Source: Mycolicibacterium sp. ND9-15
GTDB lineage: Bacteria; Actinomycetota; Actinomycetes; Mycobacteriales; Mycobacteriaceae
Direction of reading: 5' to 3'
DNA length: 64,000 nucleotides
Assembly (NCBI RefSeq): GCF_035918395.1
Contig: NZ_CP142362.1
Location: forward strand, 2,827,501-2,891,500
Shown: positions 29,298 to 39,803 of the stretch, in pieces
Layout: every line of letters starts with the position of its first letter
Numbering within the stretch: the stretch's first letter is position 1
The notes under the pieces: model-generated
Told to the model about the DNA's origin: nothing
Seen by the model: the letters and a program-made list of their open reading frames with translations, nothing else
Database searches by the model: none
Position numbers and translations under genes: made by a program

Positions 29298-31412
29298 TTG
29301 TCGCTCGCATCCCCGGGGACCATCGCCGACGAGCAGTCAGCCGTACGGGAGCTGGTGCGTGACTGGGCGGCAGCCTCCGGCGCCATCGCGGCGGCCAGGG
29401 ACGTCGAGCAGGGCCAGCCGGACGCCTGGCGGCAGCCCTATGCCGGGATAGCCCAACTGGGCATTTTCGGCGTGGCATTACCCGAGGACCACGGCGGCGC
29501 CGACGGCACGGTCGATGACCTGTGCGCGATGGTCGACGAGGCGGCCGCCGCGCTGGTCCCCGGCCCGATCGGGACGACCGCGCTGGCCACGCTGGCGCTC
29601 GAGCAACCCGAGGTGCTGCAGGCGCTGGCGTCCGGGGAGCGGGTCGCCGGGGTGGCATTGACGGCAGATGTGCAACTCGTCGACGGCCGCGCCACGGGTA
29701 CCGCGGAATACGTGCTGGGCGCCGATCCGGCCGGCGTGCTGCTGGTGCCGGCGGGGGAGAAGTTCGTCCTTCTCGACGCCGGTGCCGACGGCGTCTCCGT
29801 GGAGTCGCGCAACGCCACCGACTTCTCCCGACCGCTGGCGCGCGTCGTTCTCGACTCGGCACCCGCCGAGGCTGTCGACGTTCCCGCGCAACGAGTGATC
29901 GACATCGCGGCGACCGTCATGGCGGCGGAGGCCGCCGGTCTGGCCCGCTGGGCGCTGCACACCGCCACCGAGTACGCCAAGGTGCGCGAGCAGTTCGGCA
30001 AGCCGATCGGCAGCTTCCAGGCCATCAAGCACATGTGCGCGGAGATGCTGCTGCGGTCCGAGCAGGCCTCGGTGGCGGCTGCCGACGCGGCGAGGGCCGT
30101 GGGCGAGAACGACGCGCAGTTGTCGGTCGCCGCCGCGGTGGCCGCCGCCGTCGGGATCGACGCCGCGGTGGCCAACGCCAAGGACTGCATCCAGGTGCTG
30201 GGCGGTATCGGGATCACCTGGGAGCACGACGCGCATCTGTATCTGCGCCGCGCCTACGGCACCGCCCATTTCCTCGGCGGAGCGCAGCGCTGGCTGCGCC
30301 GGGTGGCCGGATTGACGCAACGGGGCGCGCGCCGCGAACTGCGCATCGACCTCGAGTCGGTCACCGATCTGCGGCCCGAAATCATCTCGGCCGTCGCCGA
30401 AATCGCCGCGCTGCCGGCCGACAGGCAACAGGCCGCACTCGCCGACGCCGGCTTGCAGGCACCGCACTGGCCCAAACCGTACGGTCGCGGCGCCGGGCCC
30501 GCCGAACAATTGTTGATCGACCAGGAGCTGGCGGCGGCCGGCGTCGTGCGCCCCGACCTCGTGATCGGATGGTGGGCCGCGCCAACGATTCTCGAGCACG
30601 GCACCCAGGAGCAGATCGAGCGGTTCGTACCCGCGACGCTGCGCGGTGAGCTGCTCTGGTGTCAGCTCTTCTCCGAGCCGGGAGCCGGATCGGACCTGGC
30701 AGCCTTGCGCACCAGGGCTGTCCGTGTTGACGGCGGTTGGAAGCTGACGGGCCAGAAGGTGTGGACGTCGGCGGCGCACAAGGCCGCGTGGGGGGTATGC
30801 CTGGCCCGCACCGATCCGGATGCGCCGAAACACAAGGGCATCACGTACTTCCTGGTCGACATGTCCTCGCCGGGCATCGACATCCGCCCGCTGCGCGAGA
30901 TCACCGGGGACAACCTGTTCAACGAGGTGTTCTTCGACGAGGTCTTCGTGCCGGACGAGATGGTCGTCGGTCACGTCAACGACGGGTGGCGGCTGGCCCG
31001 CACCACGCTCGCGAACGAGCGCGTCGCGATGGCACACGGGACCGCGCTCGGCAATCCGATGGAGGAGTTGCTCGAGCAGATCGCCACGCTCGACTTCGAC
31101 GTGGCAAGTCAAGACCGGTTGGGCGCGTTGATCGTGGCGGCGCAGGTGGGCTCGCTGCTGGACCGGAAGATCGCCGAACTCGCTCTGGGAGGCCAGGATC
31201 CGGGCCCGGCGGCCAGCGTGCGGAAGCTGATCGGCGTGCGCTACCGGCAGGCCCTCGCAGAACTTCGGATGGAGTTGTCCGAAGGAGGCGGCGTGGTGGA
31301 GAACTCGACGGTGTTCGACTTTCTCAACACCCGCTGCCTGACCATTGCGGGCGGCACCGAGCAGATCCTGCTGACACTGGCCGGCGAGAGGCTGCTCGGC
31401 CTACCCCGCTAG
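29298..31412 (+). CDS. fadE34: Two-domain acyl-CoA dehydrogenase FadE34 (ChsE3)
   Basis: 704 aa, about twice a normal acyl-CoA dehydrogenase, made of two fused ACAD modules. The N-terminal module (about 1-350) contains AKVREQFGKPIGSFQAIKH and QVLGGIGITWEHDAHLYLRR. The C-terminal module (about 370-704) contains CQLFSEPGAGSDLAALRT and ends IAGGTEQILLTLAGERLLGLPR. FadE34/ChsE3 oxidises a steroid side-chain acyl-CoA in the later cycle of cholesterol side-chain beta-oxidation. The TTG start follows AGGAGTGG. It is under the KstR box, divergent from kstR. Confidence 0.93.
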   Translation: MSLASPGTIADEQSAVRELVRDWAAASGAIAAARDVEQGQPDAWRQPYAGIAQLGIFGVALPEDHGGADGTVDDLCAMVDEAAAALVPGPIGTTALATLALEQPEVLQALASGERVAGVALTADVQLVDGRATGTAEYVLGADPAGVLLVPAGEKFVLLDAGADGVSVESRNATDFSRPLARVVLDSAPAEAVDVPAQRVIDIAATVMAAEAAGLARWALHTATEYAKVREQFGKPIGSFQAIKHMCAEMLLRSEQASVAAADAARAVGENDAQLSVAAAVAAAVGIDAAVANAKDCIQVLGGIGITWEHDAHLYLRRAYGTAHFLGGAQRWLRRVAGLTQRGARRELRIDLESVTDLRPEIISAVAEIAALPADRQQAALADAGLQAPHWPKPYGRGAGPAEQLLIDQELAAAGVVRPDLVIGWWAAPTILEHGTQEQIERFVPATLRGELLWCQLFSEPGAGSDLAALRTRAVRVDGGWKLTGQKVWTSAAHKAAWGVCLARTDPDAPKHKGITYFLVDMSSPGIDIRPLREITGDNLFNEVFFDEVFVPDEMVVGHVNDGWRLARTTLANERVAMAHGTALGNPMEELLEQIATLDFDVASQDRLGALIVAAQVGSLLDRKIAELALGGQDPGPAASVRKLIGVRYRQALAELRMELSEGGGVVENSTVFDFLNTRCLTIAGGTEQILLTLAGERLLGLPR

Positions 31413-31508
31413 CGTCGTCATTCGCCGAGATCTACGCCAGGGCTGTGGATTTGCCATGATCGCGACACTCGTGCAGCTCTCGCGGCGCTTGGCGTCCCCA
31501 GCGGTGCG

Positions 31509-32054
31509 CTAGCTGAAGGCGGCCTGGGCGCAGGCGTCGGGCGAGGTGACGTTTACGCCCGCGTAGACCACCTGGATGTGCGAGCACACGATCAGCGGAA
31601 CGTCGGTCCGAGGTGCGCCGGTGCGCTGATCGACCGGCCAAGCGATCCCCCGGAATCCGAACTTCTCCGGCGGGCCGCCGCCGAAGTAGATGGTGGTGAA
31701 CTCCACGTCGGTCAGCGACTTGAACGAGCGGGTGTTCGGCGCATCGAAGTTGAAGTTGATGTACACGCCGCGATCCATGGTCCGCAGCGCGGTGGTCTGG
31801 CGGGCCCACAGGTCGCCGGGGAAGCCCGAAACGTCGGGCCCCCTGCGCAGGTTGGCGTTGGTGTTGAACAGGCACTTGGCCTCGGCCGCGATGCAATTCG
31901 CGGTCACGTGCATCTCCAACATGCTGGCGGGGTCGACCGGAATCGACGCGTCGGCGGTGTCGACCGCGGCCGACGCGGTTGCGGGTGCCACGAGCCCCAG
32001 CGCCAACCACACCGCCGCAAGCGCCGCAGCGACGCCGGTCAACTGCTTCCTCAC
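31509..32054 (-). CDS. Secreted protein, unknown function (Rv3572-like)
   Basis: 181-aa protein with a Sec signal peptide (KQLTGVAAALAAVWLALGLVAPATASA) and a mature domain with four Cys that could form two disulfides (TANCIAAEAKC near the N-terminus, IVCSHIQ and DACAQ near the C-terminus). I recognise no catalytic motif. The position between fadE34 and kshB matches Rv3572. GTG 32054 is chosen because GGGAGGG lies just upstream; GTG 32069 is an alternative. It follows kshB on the same strand with a gap of about 40 bp, so it may be part of the KstR-controlled transcript. Confidence 0.75.
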   Translation of the reverse strand: MRKQLTGVAAALAAVWLALGLVAPATASAAVDTADASIPVDPASMLEMHVTANCIAAEAKCLFNTNANLRRGPDVSGFPGDLWARQTTALRTMDRGVYINFNFDAPNTRSFKSLTDVEFTTIYFGGGPPEKFGFRGIAWPVDQRTGAPRTDVPLIVCSHIQVVYAGVNVTSPDACAQAAFS

Positions 32055-32093
32055 GTTGCTCCCTCCCACGTGCGGCGAATGCTAGCCCGCGAG

Positions 32094-33164
32094 CTATTCG
32101 TCGTACGTGACTTCGACCGAATCCGACCGCGGCATCGCCTGGCAGCCCAGGATCAGGCCCTCGTCGAGATCAGACTGTTCCAGCACGTCGTTGACGTCCA
32201 TTTCGACCTCACCGCTCTTCTTCAGCACCGCGCAGGCTCCGCAATGGCCCTCACGACAGGAGAACGGCGCATCGAGGCCCTTGTCCAGCAGCACGTCGAG
32301 CAACTTGGCGTTACGCGGCCACCGCACCTCGTGCGTCTCGCCGTCGAGCGTGACGATCGCCGTGGCCGGGCCTTCGTCACTGTCGTCCTCCTCGATGACC
32401 ACCGCGGCGAACGGGTCAGAGTCCAGCGACTTGAACACCTCGATGTGCACTCGCTCGGCCGGCACCCCGGCGCCCTTGACCGCCTCCTCCGCCGCGGCCA
32501 TGAACGGCCCGGGCCCGCAGATGTACGCGTCGTGGCCGGTGTACGGCGCGATCAGGGCGGCAAGCGCCGCCGCGCTCGGCAACCCCTGCACCGTCTCCAG
32601 CCAGTGCACGACGACGAGCCGCTCTGGGTACTTCTCGCTCAGTTCCCGCAGTGCGGGGCCGAATATCACCGAGTTCTCGTCGCGGTTGGCGTAAATCAGC
32701 ACCACCTTGCCGCCGCCCTCGGCCAGCGCCGACTTGCAGATCGACATCATCGGCGTGATCCCCGAGCCGGCGGCCAATAGCAGGAAGTCGGTATCGAGCG
32801 TCTTGGGTACGAAGGTGCCTGACGGTGCGAGCACGTGGATCTTCATGCCGGCGTGCGCGTGATCGCACAGCCAGTTGGACGCATAGCCGTCGGCGGTGCG
32901 TTTGACGGTGACGGTCAACCGGTCGTCGGTGAACGGGGAACTGCACAAGGAGTAGCAGCGCGCCACCGAACCTGTCCTGTCGCTGGGCACGCGCAGCGTC
33001 AGGAACTGTCCGGGCGCGTACCGCAACCGTCCGGCCGGGACCTCTGCACCGGTCGGCACGGTGAACACCAGCGAGCGCGCGTCGTCGGTCTCGGTGACGA
33101 CGTCGGCAAGTTCCAGCTCGAGCACATGGCTGCCGAGCGGCTCGTCGGTCACGTTCGCGTCCAC
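32094..33164 (-). CDS. kshB: 3-ketosteroid 9-alpha-hydroxylase reductase component KshB
   Basis: 356-aa reductase that passes electrons from NAD(P)H to the KshA Rieske oxygenase, which opens steroid ring B together with KstD. An N-terminal FAD domain (RCYSLCSSP, the RxYS flavin motif), an NAD domain (LLLAAGSGITPMMSICK; YICGPGPFM) and a C-terminal plant-type 2Fe-2S domain (CREGHCGAC, distal Cys in LILGCQAM) are all intact. GTG start at 33164. A KstR box lies 38 bp upstream. It is divergent from hsaA, as in M. tuberculosis. kshA itself is not in the window. Confidence 0.95.
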   Translation of the reverse strand: MDANVTDEPLGSHVLELELADVVTETDDARSLVFTVPTGAEVPAGRLRYAPGQFLTLRVPSDRTGSVARCYSLCSSPFTDDRLTVTVKRTADGYASNWLCDHAHAGMKIHVLAPSGTFVPKTLDTDFLLLAAGSGITPMMSICKSALAEGGGKVVLIYANRDENSVIFGPALRELSEKYPERLVVVHWLETVQGLPSAAALAALIAPYTGHDAYICGPGPFMAAAEEAVKGAGVPAERVHIEVFKSLDSDPFAAVVIEEDDSDEGPATAIVTLDGETHEVRWPRNAKLLDVLLDKGLDAPFSCREGHCGACAVLKKSGEVEMDVNDVLEQSDLDEGLILGCQAMPRSDSVEVTYDE

Positions 33165-33202
33165 CTCTCACGTCCGGCATTCCTGCCGATTGGGCCTATA
33201 AC

Positions 33203-33216
33203 TAGAACAGGTTACA
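33203..33216. promoter_or_regulatory. KstR operator, kshB-proximal
   Basis: TAGAACAGGTTACA fits TnnAACnnGTTnnA at all fixed positions. It lies 38 bp before the kshB GTG, placing it in that promoter. Confidence 0.9.
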
Positions 33217-33270
33217 GAAATGCATGTGTGCAGGTCCAGCCGCCACAGACACGCGCTACTCGACACGAAT

Positions 33271-33284
33271 CGTAACGTGTTCTA
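33271..33284. promoter_or_regulatory. KstR operator, hsaA-proximal
   Basis: CGTAACGTGTTCTA matches TnnAACnnGTTnnA except for the first T (C here). It lies 71 bp before the hsaA GTG and 68 bp from the kshB-proximal box, so each divergent operon appears to have its own site. Confidence 0.85.
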
Positions 33285-33355
33285 ATCTGACGACTAAGCG
33301 GTTCGCGCTTCGCGTGAGTGCTCATCGCAGTCCGTCCTATCCGGGAGGCACATCA

Positions 33356-34540
33356 GTGACGTCCATTCAACAGCGTGACGTGCAGTCGGTCCTAGCCGGG
33401 ACCGATGACCTACTGCCGTTGATCGCCAAACGCGCGCAGGCCACCGAAGACCTGCGCCGGCTCCCCGATGAGACGGTCAACGAGCTGACCGAAATCGGCT
33501 TCTTCACGCTACTGCAGCCCGAACAGTGGGGTGGGCTGCAATGCGACCCGACGCTCTTCTACGAAGCCGTGCGCCGTCTCGCCAGTGCCTGCGGATCGAC
33601 CGGGTGGGTCGCTTCGATCATCGGGGTGCACAACTGGCACCTCGCGCTCTTCGACCAGCAGGCCCAAGAGGACGTCTGGGGCAGCGATCCGGCCGTGCGG
33701 ATCTCCTCGTCGTACGCGCCGATGGGCGCGGGGACCGTCGTCGACGACGGCTACATCGTCAACGGCTCGTGGAATTGGTCGTCCGGATGTGACCACGCCA
33801 CTTGGACTTTCGTCGGTGGTCCGGTGATCAAGGACGGCAAGCCGGTGGATTTCGGCAGCTTCCTGATCCCCCGCACCGACTACGAGATCGACGACGTGTG
33901 GCATGTGGTCGGGCTCAAGGGCACCGGCAGCAACACGCTCAAGGTCAAAGACGTGTTCGTGCCGCGGCACCGCTTCCTGTCGTACAAGGCGATGAACGAC
34001 CGCACGGCGGGCGGTCTGCAGAACAACACCGCGCCGGTCTACAAGATGCCCTGGGGCACGATGCATCCCACCACGATCTCGGCTCCGATCGTCGGCATGG
34101 CCTACGGCGCCTATGACGCCCACGTCGAGCACCAGGGCAAGCGGGTGCGGGCGGCGTACGCCGGGGAGAAGGCCAAGGACGATCCGTTCGCCAAGATCCG
34201 GATCGCGGAGGCCGCCAGCGATATCGACGCGGCCTGGCGTCAGCTGATGGGCAATGTCGGCGACGAGTACGCACTGCTGTCCGCGGGCAAGGAGATTCCG
34301 TTCGAGTTGCGCGCCCGCGCCCGCCGCGACCAGGTCCGCGCGACCGGCCGTGCGATCGCCTCGATCGACCGGCTCTTCGAGGCGTCCGGCGCCACCGCGC
34401 TGAGCAACGACGCACCGGTGCAACGGTTCTGGCGCGACGCCCACGCCGGTCGGGTGCACGCGGCCAACGACCCGGAACGCGCCTACCTGATCTTCGGTAA
34501 CAACGAGTTCGGGCTGCCGCCTCAGGACACAATGGTCTAA
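33356..34540 (+). CDS. hsaA: 3-HSA hydroxylase oxygenase component HsaA
   Basis: 394-aa flavin-dependent monooxygenase (acyl-CoA-dehydrogenase fold) that hydroxylates 3-HSA to the catechol 3,4-DHSA in ring A/B degradation, using FMNH2 from HsaB. The length equals the M. tuberculosis enzyme. Conserved stretches: FFTLLQPEQWGGLQ, ACGSTGWVASIIGVHNWHLA and the C-terminal YLIFGNNEFGLPPQDTMV. GTG 33356 is chosen over the longer frame since it gives the family length. It leads the hsaA-hsaD-hsaC-hsaB operon. Confidence 0.96.
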   Translation: MTSIQQRDVQSVLAGTDDLLPLIAKRAQATEDLRRLPDETVNELTEIGFFTLLQPEQWGGLQCDPTLFYEAVRRLASACGSTGWVASIIGVHNWHLALFDQQAQEDVWGSDPAVRISSSYAPMGAGTVVDDGYIVNGSWNWSSGCDHATWTFVGGPVIKDGKPVDFGSFLIPRTDYEIDDVWHVVGLKGTGSNTLKVKDVFVPRHRFLSYKAMNDRTAGGLQNNTAPVYKMPWGTMHPTTISAPIVGMAYGAYDAHVEHQGKRVRAAYAGEKAKDDPFAKIRIAEAASDIDAAWRQLMGNVGDEYALLSAGKEIPFELRARARRDQVRATGRAIASIDRLFEASGATALSNDAPVQRFWRDAHAGRVHAANDPERAYLIFGNNEFGLPPQDTMV

Positions 34541-36363
<1,823 letters not shown>

Positions 36364-36394
36364 CGGTGATGAGCGCCTGCGCGAAGAACAATCG

Positions 36395-36964
36395 ATGATG
36401 ACGGGCGAACCGATCGACTCGCGCACGTTCCGTAGTGTGCTCGGGCAGTTCTGCACGGGCATCACGGTGATCACCACGATGCACGACGGTGGGCCGGTCG
36501 GGTTCGCCTGCCAGTCCTTCGCCGCGTTGTCCCTGGATCCGCCGCTGGTGCTGTTCTGCCCCACCAAAGTGTCGCGGTCGTGGCAGGCGATCGAGGCCAG
36601 CGGTCGTTTCTGTGTGAACGTGCTACACGAGAACCAGAAGGAGGTCTCGGCGCGCTTCGGGTCGAAGGAACCCGACAAGTTCGCCGAAATCGACTGGTAT
36701 CAGTCGGAACTCGGGTCGCCGGTCATCGAAGGCACGCTGGCGCATATCGATTGTTCGGTGCACTCGGTGCACGACGGTGGAGACCACTACGTCGTGTTCG
36801 GCGCGGTGCATTCGCTGTCGGACGTGCCGCACAAGAAGCCACGGCCGCTGTTGTTCTATCGAGGGCAGTACACCGGCATCGAGCCGGACAAGAACACGCC
36901 CGCCCAATGGCGCGATGACCTCGAGGCCTTCCTCACCGCTACCACCGACGACACCTGGCTGTAG
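36395..36964 (+). CDS. hsaB: Flavin reductase component HsaB
   Basis: 189-aa flavin:NADH oxidoreductase (flavin_reduct family) that supplies reduced FMN to HsaA. Signature FRSVLGQFCTGITVIT near the N-terminus, then GFACQSFAALSLDPPLVLFCP and GRFCVNVL. Starts at ATG 36395 or 36398, 31 bp after hsaC. In M. tuberculosis and M. smegmatis the next gene is nat; here nat is missing. Confidence 0.95.
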   Translation: MMTGEPIDSRTFRSVLGQFCTGITVITTMHDGGPVGFACQSFAALSLDPPLVLFCPTKVSRSWQAIEASGRFCVNVLHENQKEVSARFGSKEPDKFAEIDWYQSELGSPVIEGTLAHIDCSVHSVHDGGDHYVVFGAVHSLSDVPHKKPRPLLFYRGQYTGIEPDKNTPAQWRDDLEAFLTATTDDTWL

Positions 36965-37060
36965 TCCTTCCTGCGCGAGCGTGCGCGTTTGCACATGACA
37001 CGCCGCGCAGTTTCGGCATTTTCGGCACGCTCGCCGCAGCTCACCGTGCGCAACCGCCGT

Positions 37061-37390
37061 CTACAACCGCTTGTCGATGAACTTTACGATTGCCGCGGCG
37101 CGATCAACGGCACCCGGGCGTTTCTGTTTCGGCCGGCGCGGTCAGGGCGCCCGCGAGATCGGAGCTGTCTTCGATCGACCCGAAGTCCCCGCGTGCCCGG
37201 GCTTCAGGCCGTGCCCGAACCGGTCGACTGCCCACAGGTCGATACCCGCGGCATTGACCGCGTACCCGTAGCGGTGGTTGGCGCCGGTGTGCTCGCCGAA
37301 GCCGTGCAGGAAGATCACCGCCGCACGCTGTTCGGCCGATGCCCAGCGTCGGTAGTAGGCCCGGCCCTTCGGATGGTCGGTGAACGGCAT
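37061..37390 (-). pseudogene. Alpha/beta-hydrolase (lysophospholipase-like) remnant
   Basis: From ATG 37390 the frame reads a good hydrolase N-terminus (AYYRRWASAEQRAAVIFLHGFGEHTG, then DLWAVDRFGHGLKPGHA). It then loses frame near 37190: the expected continuation GDFGSIEDSSDLAGALTAP is present but one base out of register. That frame stops at 37104-37106. Immediately after, in a third frame, a typical hydrolase C-terminus (DRAAAIVKFIDKRL, stop at 37061-37063) appears. Thus about 110 codons of a roughly 280-codon gene remain, with a frameshift and a large internal deletion that removed the nucleophile region. Confidence 0.75.
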
Positions 37391-37400
37391 CCTGATGACG

Positions 37401-38318
37401 TTATCGCTTGCCCAGCAGGACGTCGTGCTGGTCGTGCACCCGGTCGCGGATCGCCTCGACGACGGCCGCCACCTCGGGTCGGCGCAGCGTCTCCGCGCGC
37501 GTGACGAGCCAGTACGTCAGTCGGACGGCGACCTTGCCGCGAAGAACGCGAACCAGGTCGTCATGGCGGTCGGCCATGAAGCAGGGCAGCAACCCGATCC
37601 CCGCGGCCGCGCGGGTCGCCTCGACATGAACGAAAACGTTTGTGGAAGTGACAGATTCGCTCATCGCAGGAGCGAAGCTCGTCGCCACGTCGAGATCGTC
37701 GACCTGCAGCATCGAGTCGATGAAGTAGACCAGCGGATGGTGCTCGAGATCGGCGATGCTGCTCGGGGTCCCGCGCTCGGCCAGGTAGTCGCGGGCCCCG
37801 TAGAGCCCGAGGCAGTAATCGCCGAGCCTGATCGCCCTGGCCCGGTGCACCTTGGGCTCGCCGACAACCACCTCCACATCCAGTCCGGATCGCTGCTGGG
37901 CGGCGGGTCGTGTCGTGGCGACGATCTCGACGGCCACTTTCGGGTGCTGACGCTGCACCTGCGCGGCAGCGGGCGCTGCGATGTAGGCGGAGAAGCCGTC
38001 GGTCGCCGAGATGCGGACGACGCCCTCGAGTGCCCGGTCGCCCGCGGTGTCGACAGCCAGTGACCGCACCGCCGACTCGATGGCCTCCGCAGCGCCCAGC
38101 GCGTCGCGTCCCAGCTCGGTGAGTTCCCATCCGCCCGCGCCGCGCGCGAGCACCCGTCCGCCGACGGACTCCTCGAGCGCGGCGACGCGTCGCGAGATCG
38201 TGGTGTGGTTGAGGCCCAGTTCCTCCGCGGCGGCCTTGTACCGCCCGGAGCGGCCGACGGCCAACAAGACGAGCAGATCGTCGGCGCTCGGCCGCCGCCG
38301 ACCGGATGGTTGGCTCAT
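37401..38318 (-). CDS. LysR family transcriptional regulator
   Basis: 305-aa LysR regulator from ATG 38318: winged HTH (SGRYKAAAEELGLNHTTISRRVAALE) and a substrate-binding domain. Coinducer unknown. A longer frame to 38369 exists, but that stretch contains direct repeats that look like its operator, so the shorter start is preferred. It is divergent from an MFS transporter-dehydrogenase-acetoacetyl-CoA synthetase operon and very probably controls it. Confidence 0.85.
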   Translation of the reverse strand: MSQPSGRRRPSADDLLVLLAVGRSGRYKAAAEELGLNHTTISRRVAALEESVGGRVLARGAGGWELTELGRDALGAAEAIESAVRSLAVDTAGDRALEGVVRISATDGFSAYIAAPAAAQVQRQHPKVAVEIVATTRPAAQQRSGLDVEVVVGEPKVHRARAIRLGDYCLGLYGARDYLAERGTPSSIADLEHHPLVYFIDSMLQVDDLDVATSFAPAMSESVTSTNVFVHVEATRAAAGIGLLPCFMADRHDDLVRVLRGKVAVRLTYWLVTRAETLRRPEVAAVVEAIRDRVHDQHDVLLGKR

Positions 38319-38332
38319 TGGAGGCGGCACAA

Positions 38333-38367
38333 CTGCATTTTCGCAGATACCTCCTGCAGTTTTCGCC
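38333..38367. promoter_or_regulatory. Direct repeats, candidate LysR operator
   Basis: CTGCATTTTCGC (38333-38344) and CTGCAGTTTTCGC (38354-38366) are near-identical direct repeats whose starts are 21 bp apart, two helical turns. The first also reads CTGC-ATTTTC-GCAG, an inverted repeat. The position in the divergent promoter fits a LysR tetramer-binding region. Confidence 0.5.
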
Positions 38368-38438
38368 ATTGCGAGTCCTATTATCTGCGTGAATACTCAC
38401 AGGCGTCTGTGTCTGCCCTCACAGCCCGAAGGAGCGCG

Positions 38439-39803
38439 ATGGGTGTCACCAATGTGGGGAACGGCGCGGCTCCGGTTCCGACCGGCCTCAAACGCGTCGT
38501 GGTCGCCTCGATGGCCGGCACCGTCGTCGAGTGGTACGAGTTCTTCCTCTACGCCACCGCCGCCACATTGGTCTTCAACAAGGTCTTCTTCGCACAAGGC
38601 ACCAGCGAGGCGAGCGGGCTGATCGCCGCGCTGCTGACTTACGCCGTCGGATTCGTCGCACGCCCGTTGGGCGGGGTGGTCTTCGGACACTTCGGTGACA
38701 AGTACGGGCGCAAGAAGTTGCTCCAGTTCGCGATCCTGCTCGTCGGTGCCGTCACATTCCTGATGGGCTGCCTGCCAACGTACGACCAGATCGGAGTGTG
38801 GGCGCCGATTCTGCTGGTGATCCTGCGATTCCTTCAGGGCTTTGCGGTCGGCGGCGAATGGGGCGGAGCGGTCCTGCTCGTCGCCGAACACAGCCCCAAA
38901 GACAAGCGCGGGTTCTGGGCCAGTTGGCCACAGGCCGCGGTGCCCGTCGGCAATATGCTCGCCACCGTCGTCCTCTTGGTGCTCACCTACGTGCTCCCGG
39001 AATCGGCATTCCTGTCGTGGGGATGGCGGGTGGCGTTCTGGTTGTCCGCTGTGGTGGTGCTGATCGGCTACTACATCCGCACCAAGGTGACCGACGCGCC
39101 GATCTTCGTGGCCGCCCAGGAGGAAGTGGATCGAGTCAAGGCCGTCTCATACGGCGTGGTCGAGGTGCTGAAGCGTTATCCCCGTGGGGTTTTCACCGCG
39201 ATGGGGCTGCGGTTCGCGGAGAACATCATGTACTACCTGGTGGTCACCTTCTCGATCGTGTACCTCAAGACGCACGTCGACGCCGATACCAGCGACATCC
39301 TGTGGTGGCTGCTGGTCGCGCACGCGGTGCACTTCGTGGTGATCCCGCAAGTGGGCCGGCTGTCGGACCGGTTCGGCAGGCGACCGGTGTACATCGTCGG
39401 TGCGATCGCCGGAGGGACCTGGGGCTTTTTCGCGTTCCCGATGATGAACAGCGGGTCCTACCTGCTGATCATGGCCGCGATCATCCTGGGGCTCGTCATC
39501 CACGCCCTGATGTACTCACCACAGCCGGCGATCATGGCCGAGATGTTCCCGACTCGGATGCGGTATTCCGGTGTCTCCCTTGGCTATCAGGTGACATCGA
39601 TCATCGCGGGGTCGCTCGCACCGGCCATTGCCACCTGGCTCCTCGACAAGTTCCACTCGGCGGTGCCGATCGCCTTGTATCTCGCCGGTGCCTCGGTGAT
39701 CACCCTGGTTGCCGCGTTGTTCAGCCGGGAGACCAAGGGCCTGGACCTCAGGACGCTCGATGCGGCCGATCGGGAGCAACTCGCCAAGGCAGGCATCGCA
39801 TGA
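38439..39803 (+). CDS. MFS transporter, metabolite:H+ symporter type
   Basis: 454-aa, 12-helix MFS protein of the KgtP/ShiA/ProP group (GTVVEWYEFFLYATAATLVF at the N-terminus, HFGDKYGRKKLL in loop 2-3, GEWGGAVLLVAEH in helix 5, RLSDRFGRRPVY in loop 8-9). Such symporters import small carboxylates or betaines. ATG 38439 has AAGGAG at 38429-38434. Its stop overlaps the next ATG by 4 bp. With a hydroxybutyrate-type dehydrogenase and acetoacetyl-CoA synthetase in the same operon, 3-hydroxybutyrate or acetoacetate is the likely cargo (inference). Confidence 0.85.
   Translation: MGVTNVGNGAAPVPTGLKRVVVASMAGTVVEWYEFFLYATAATLVFNKVFFAQGTSEASGLIAALLTYAVGFVARPLGGVVFGHFGDKYGRKKLLQFAILLVGAVTFLMGCLPTYDQIGVWAPILLVILRFLQGFAVGGEWGGAVLLVAEHSPKDKRGFWASWPQAAVPVGNMLATVVLLVLTYVLPESAFLSWGWRVAFWLSAVVVLIGYYIRTKVTDAPIFVAAQEEVDRVKAVSYGVVEVLKRYPRGVFTAMGLRFAENIMYYLVVTFSIVYLKTHVDADTSDILWWLLVAHAVHFVVIPQVGRLSDRFGRRPVYIVGAIAGGTWGFFAFPMMNSGSYLLIMAAIILGLVIHALMYSPQPAIMAEMFPTRMRYSGVSLGYQVTSIIAGSLAPAIATWLLDKFHSAVPIALYLAGASVITLVAALFSRETKGLDLRTLDAADREQLAKAGIA

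Noticed and set aside
29478..31112. 544-codon minus-strand frame
   Set aside because: Lies wholly within fadE34 on the opposite strand with no recognisable domain.
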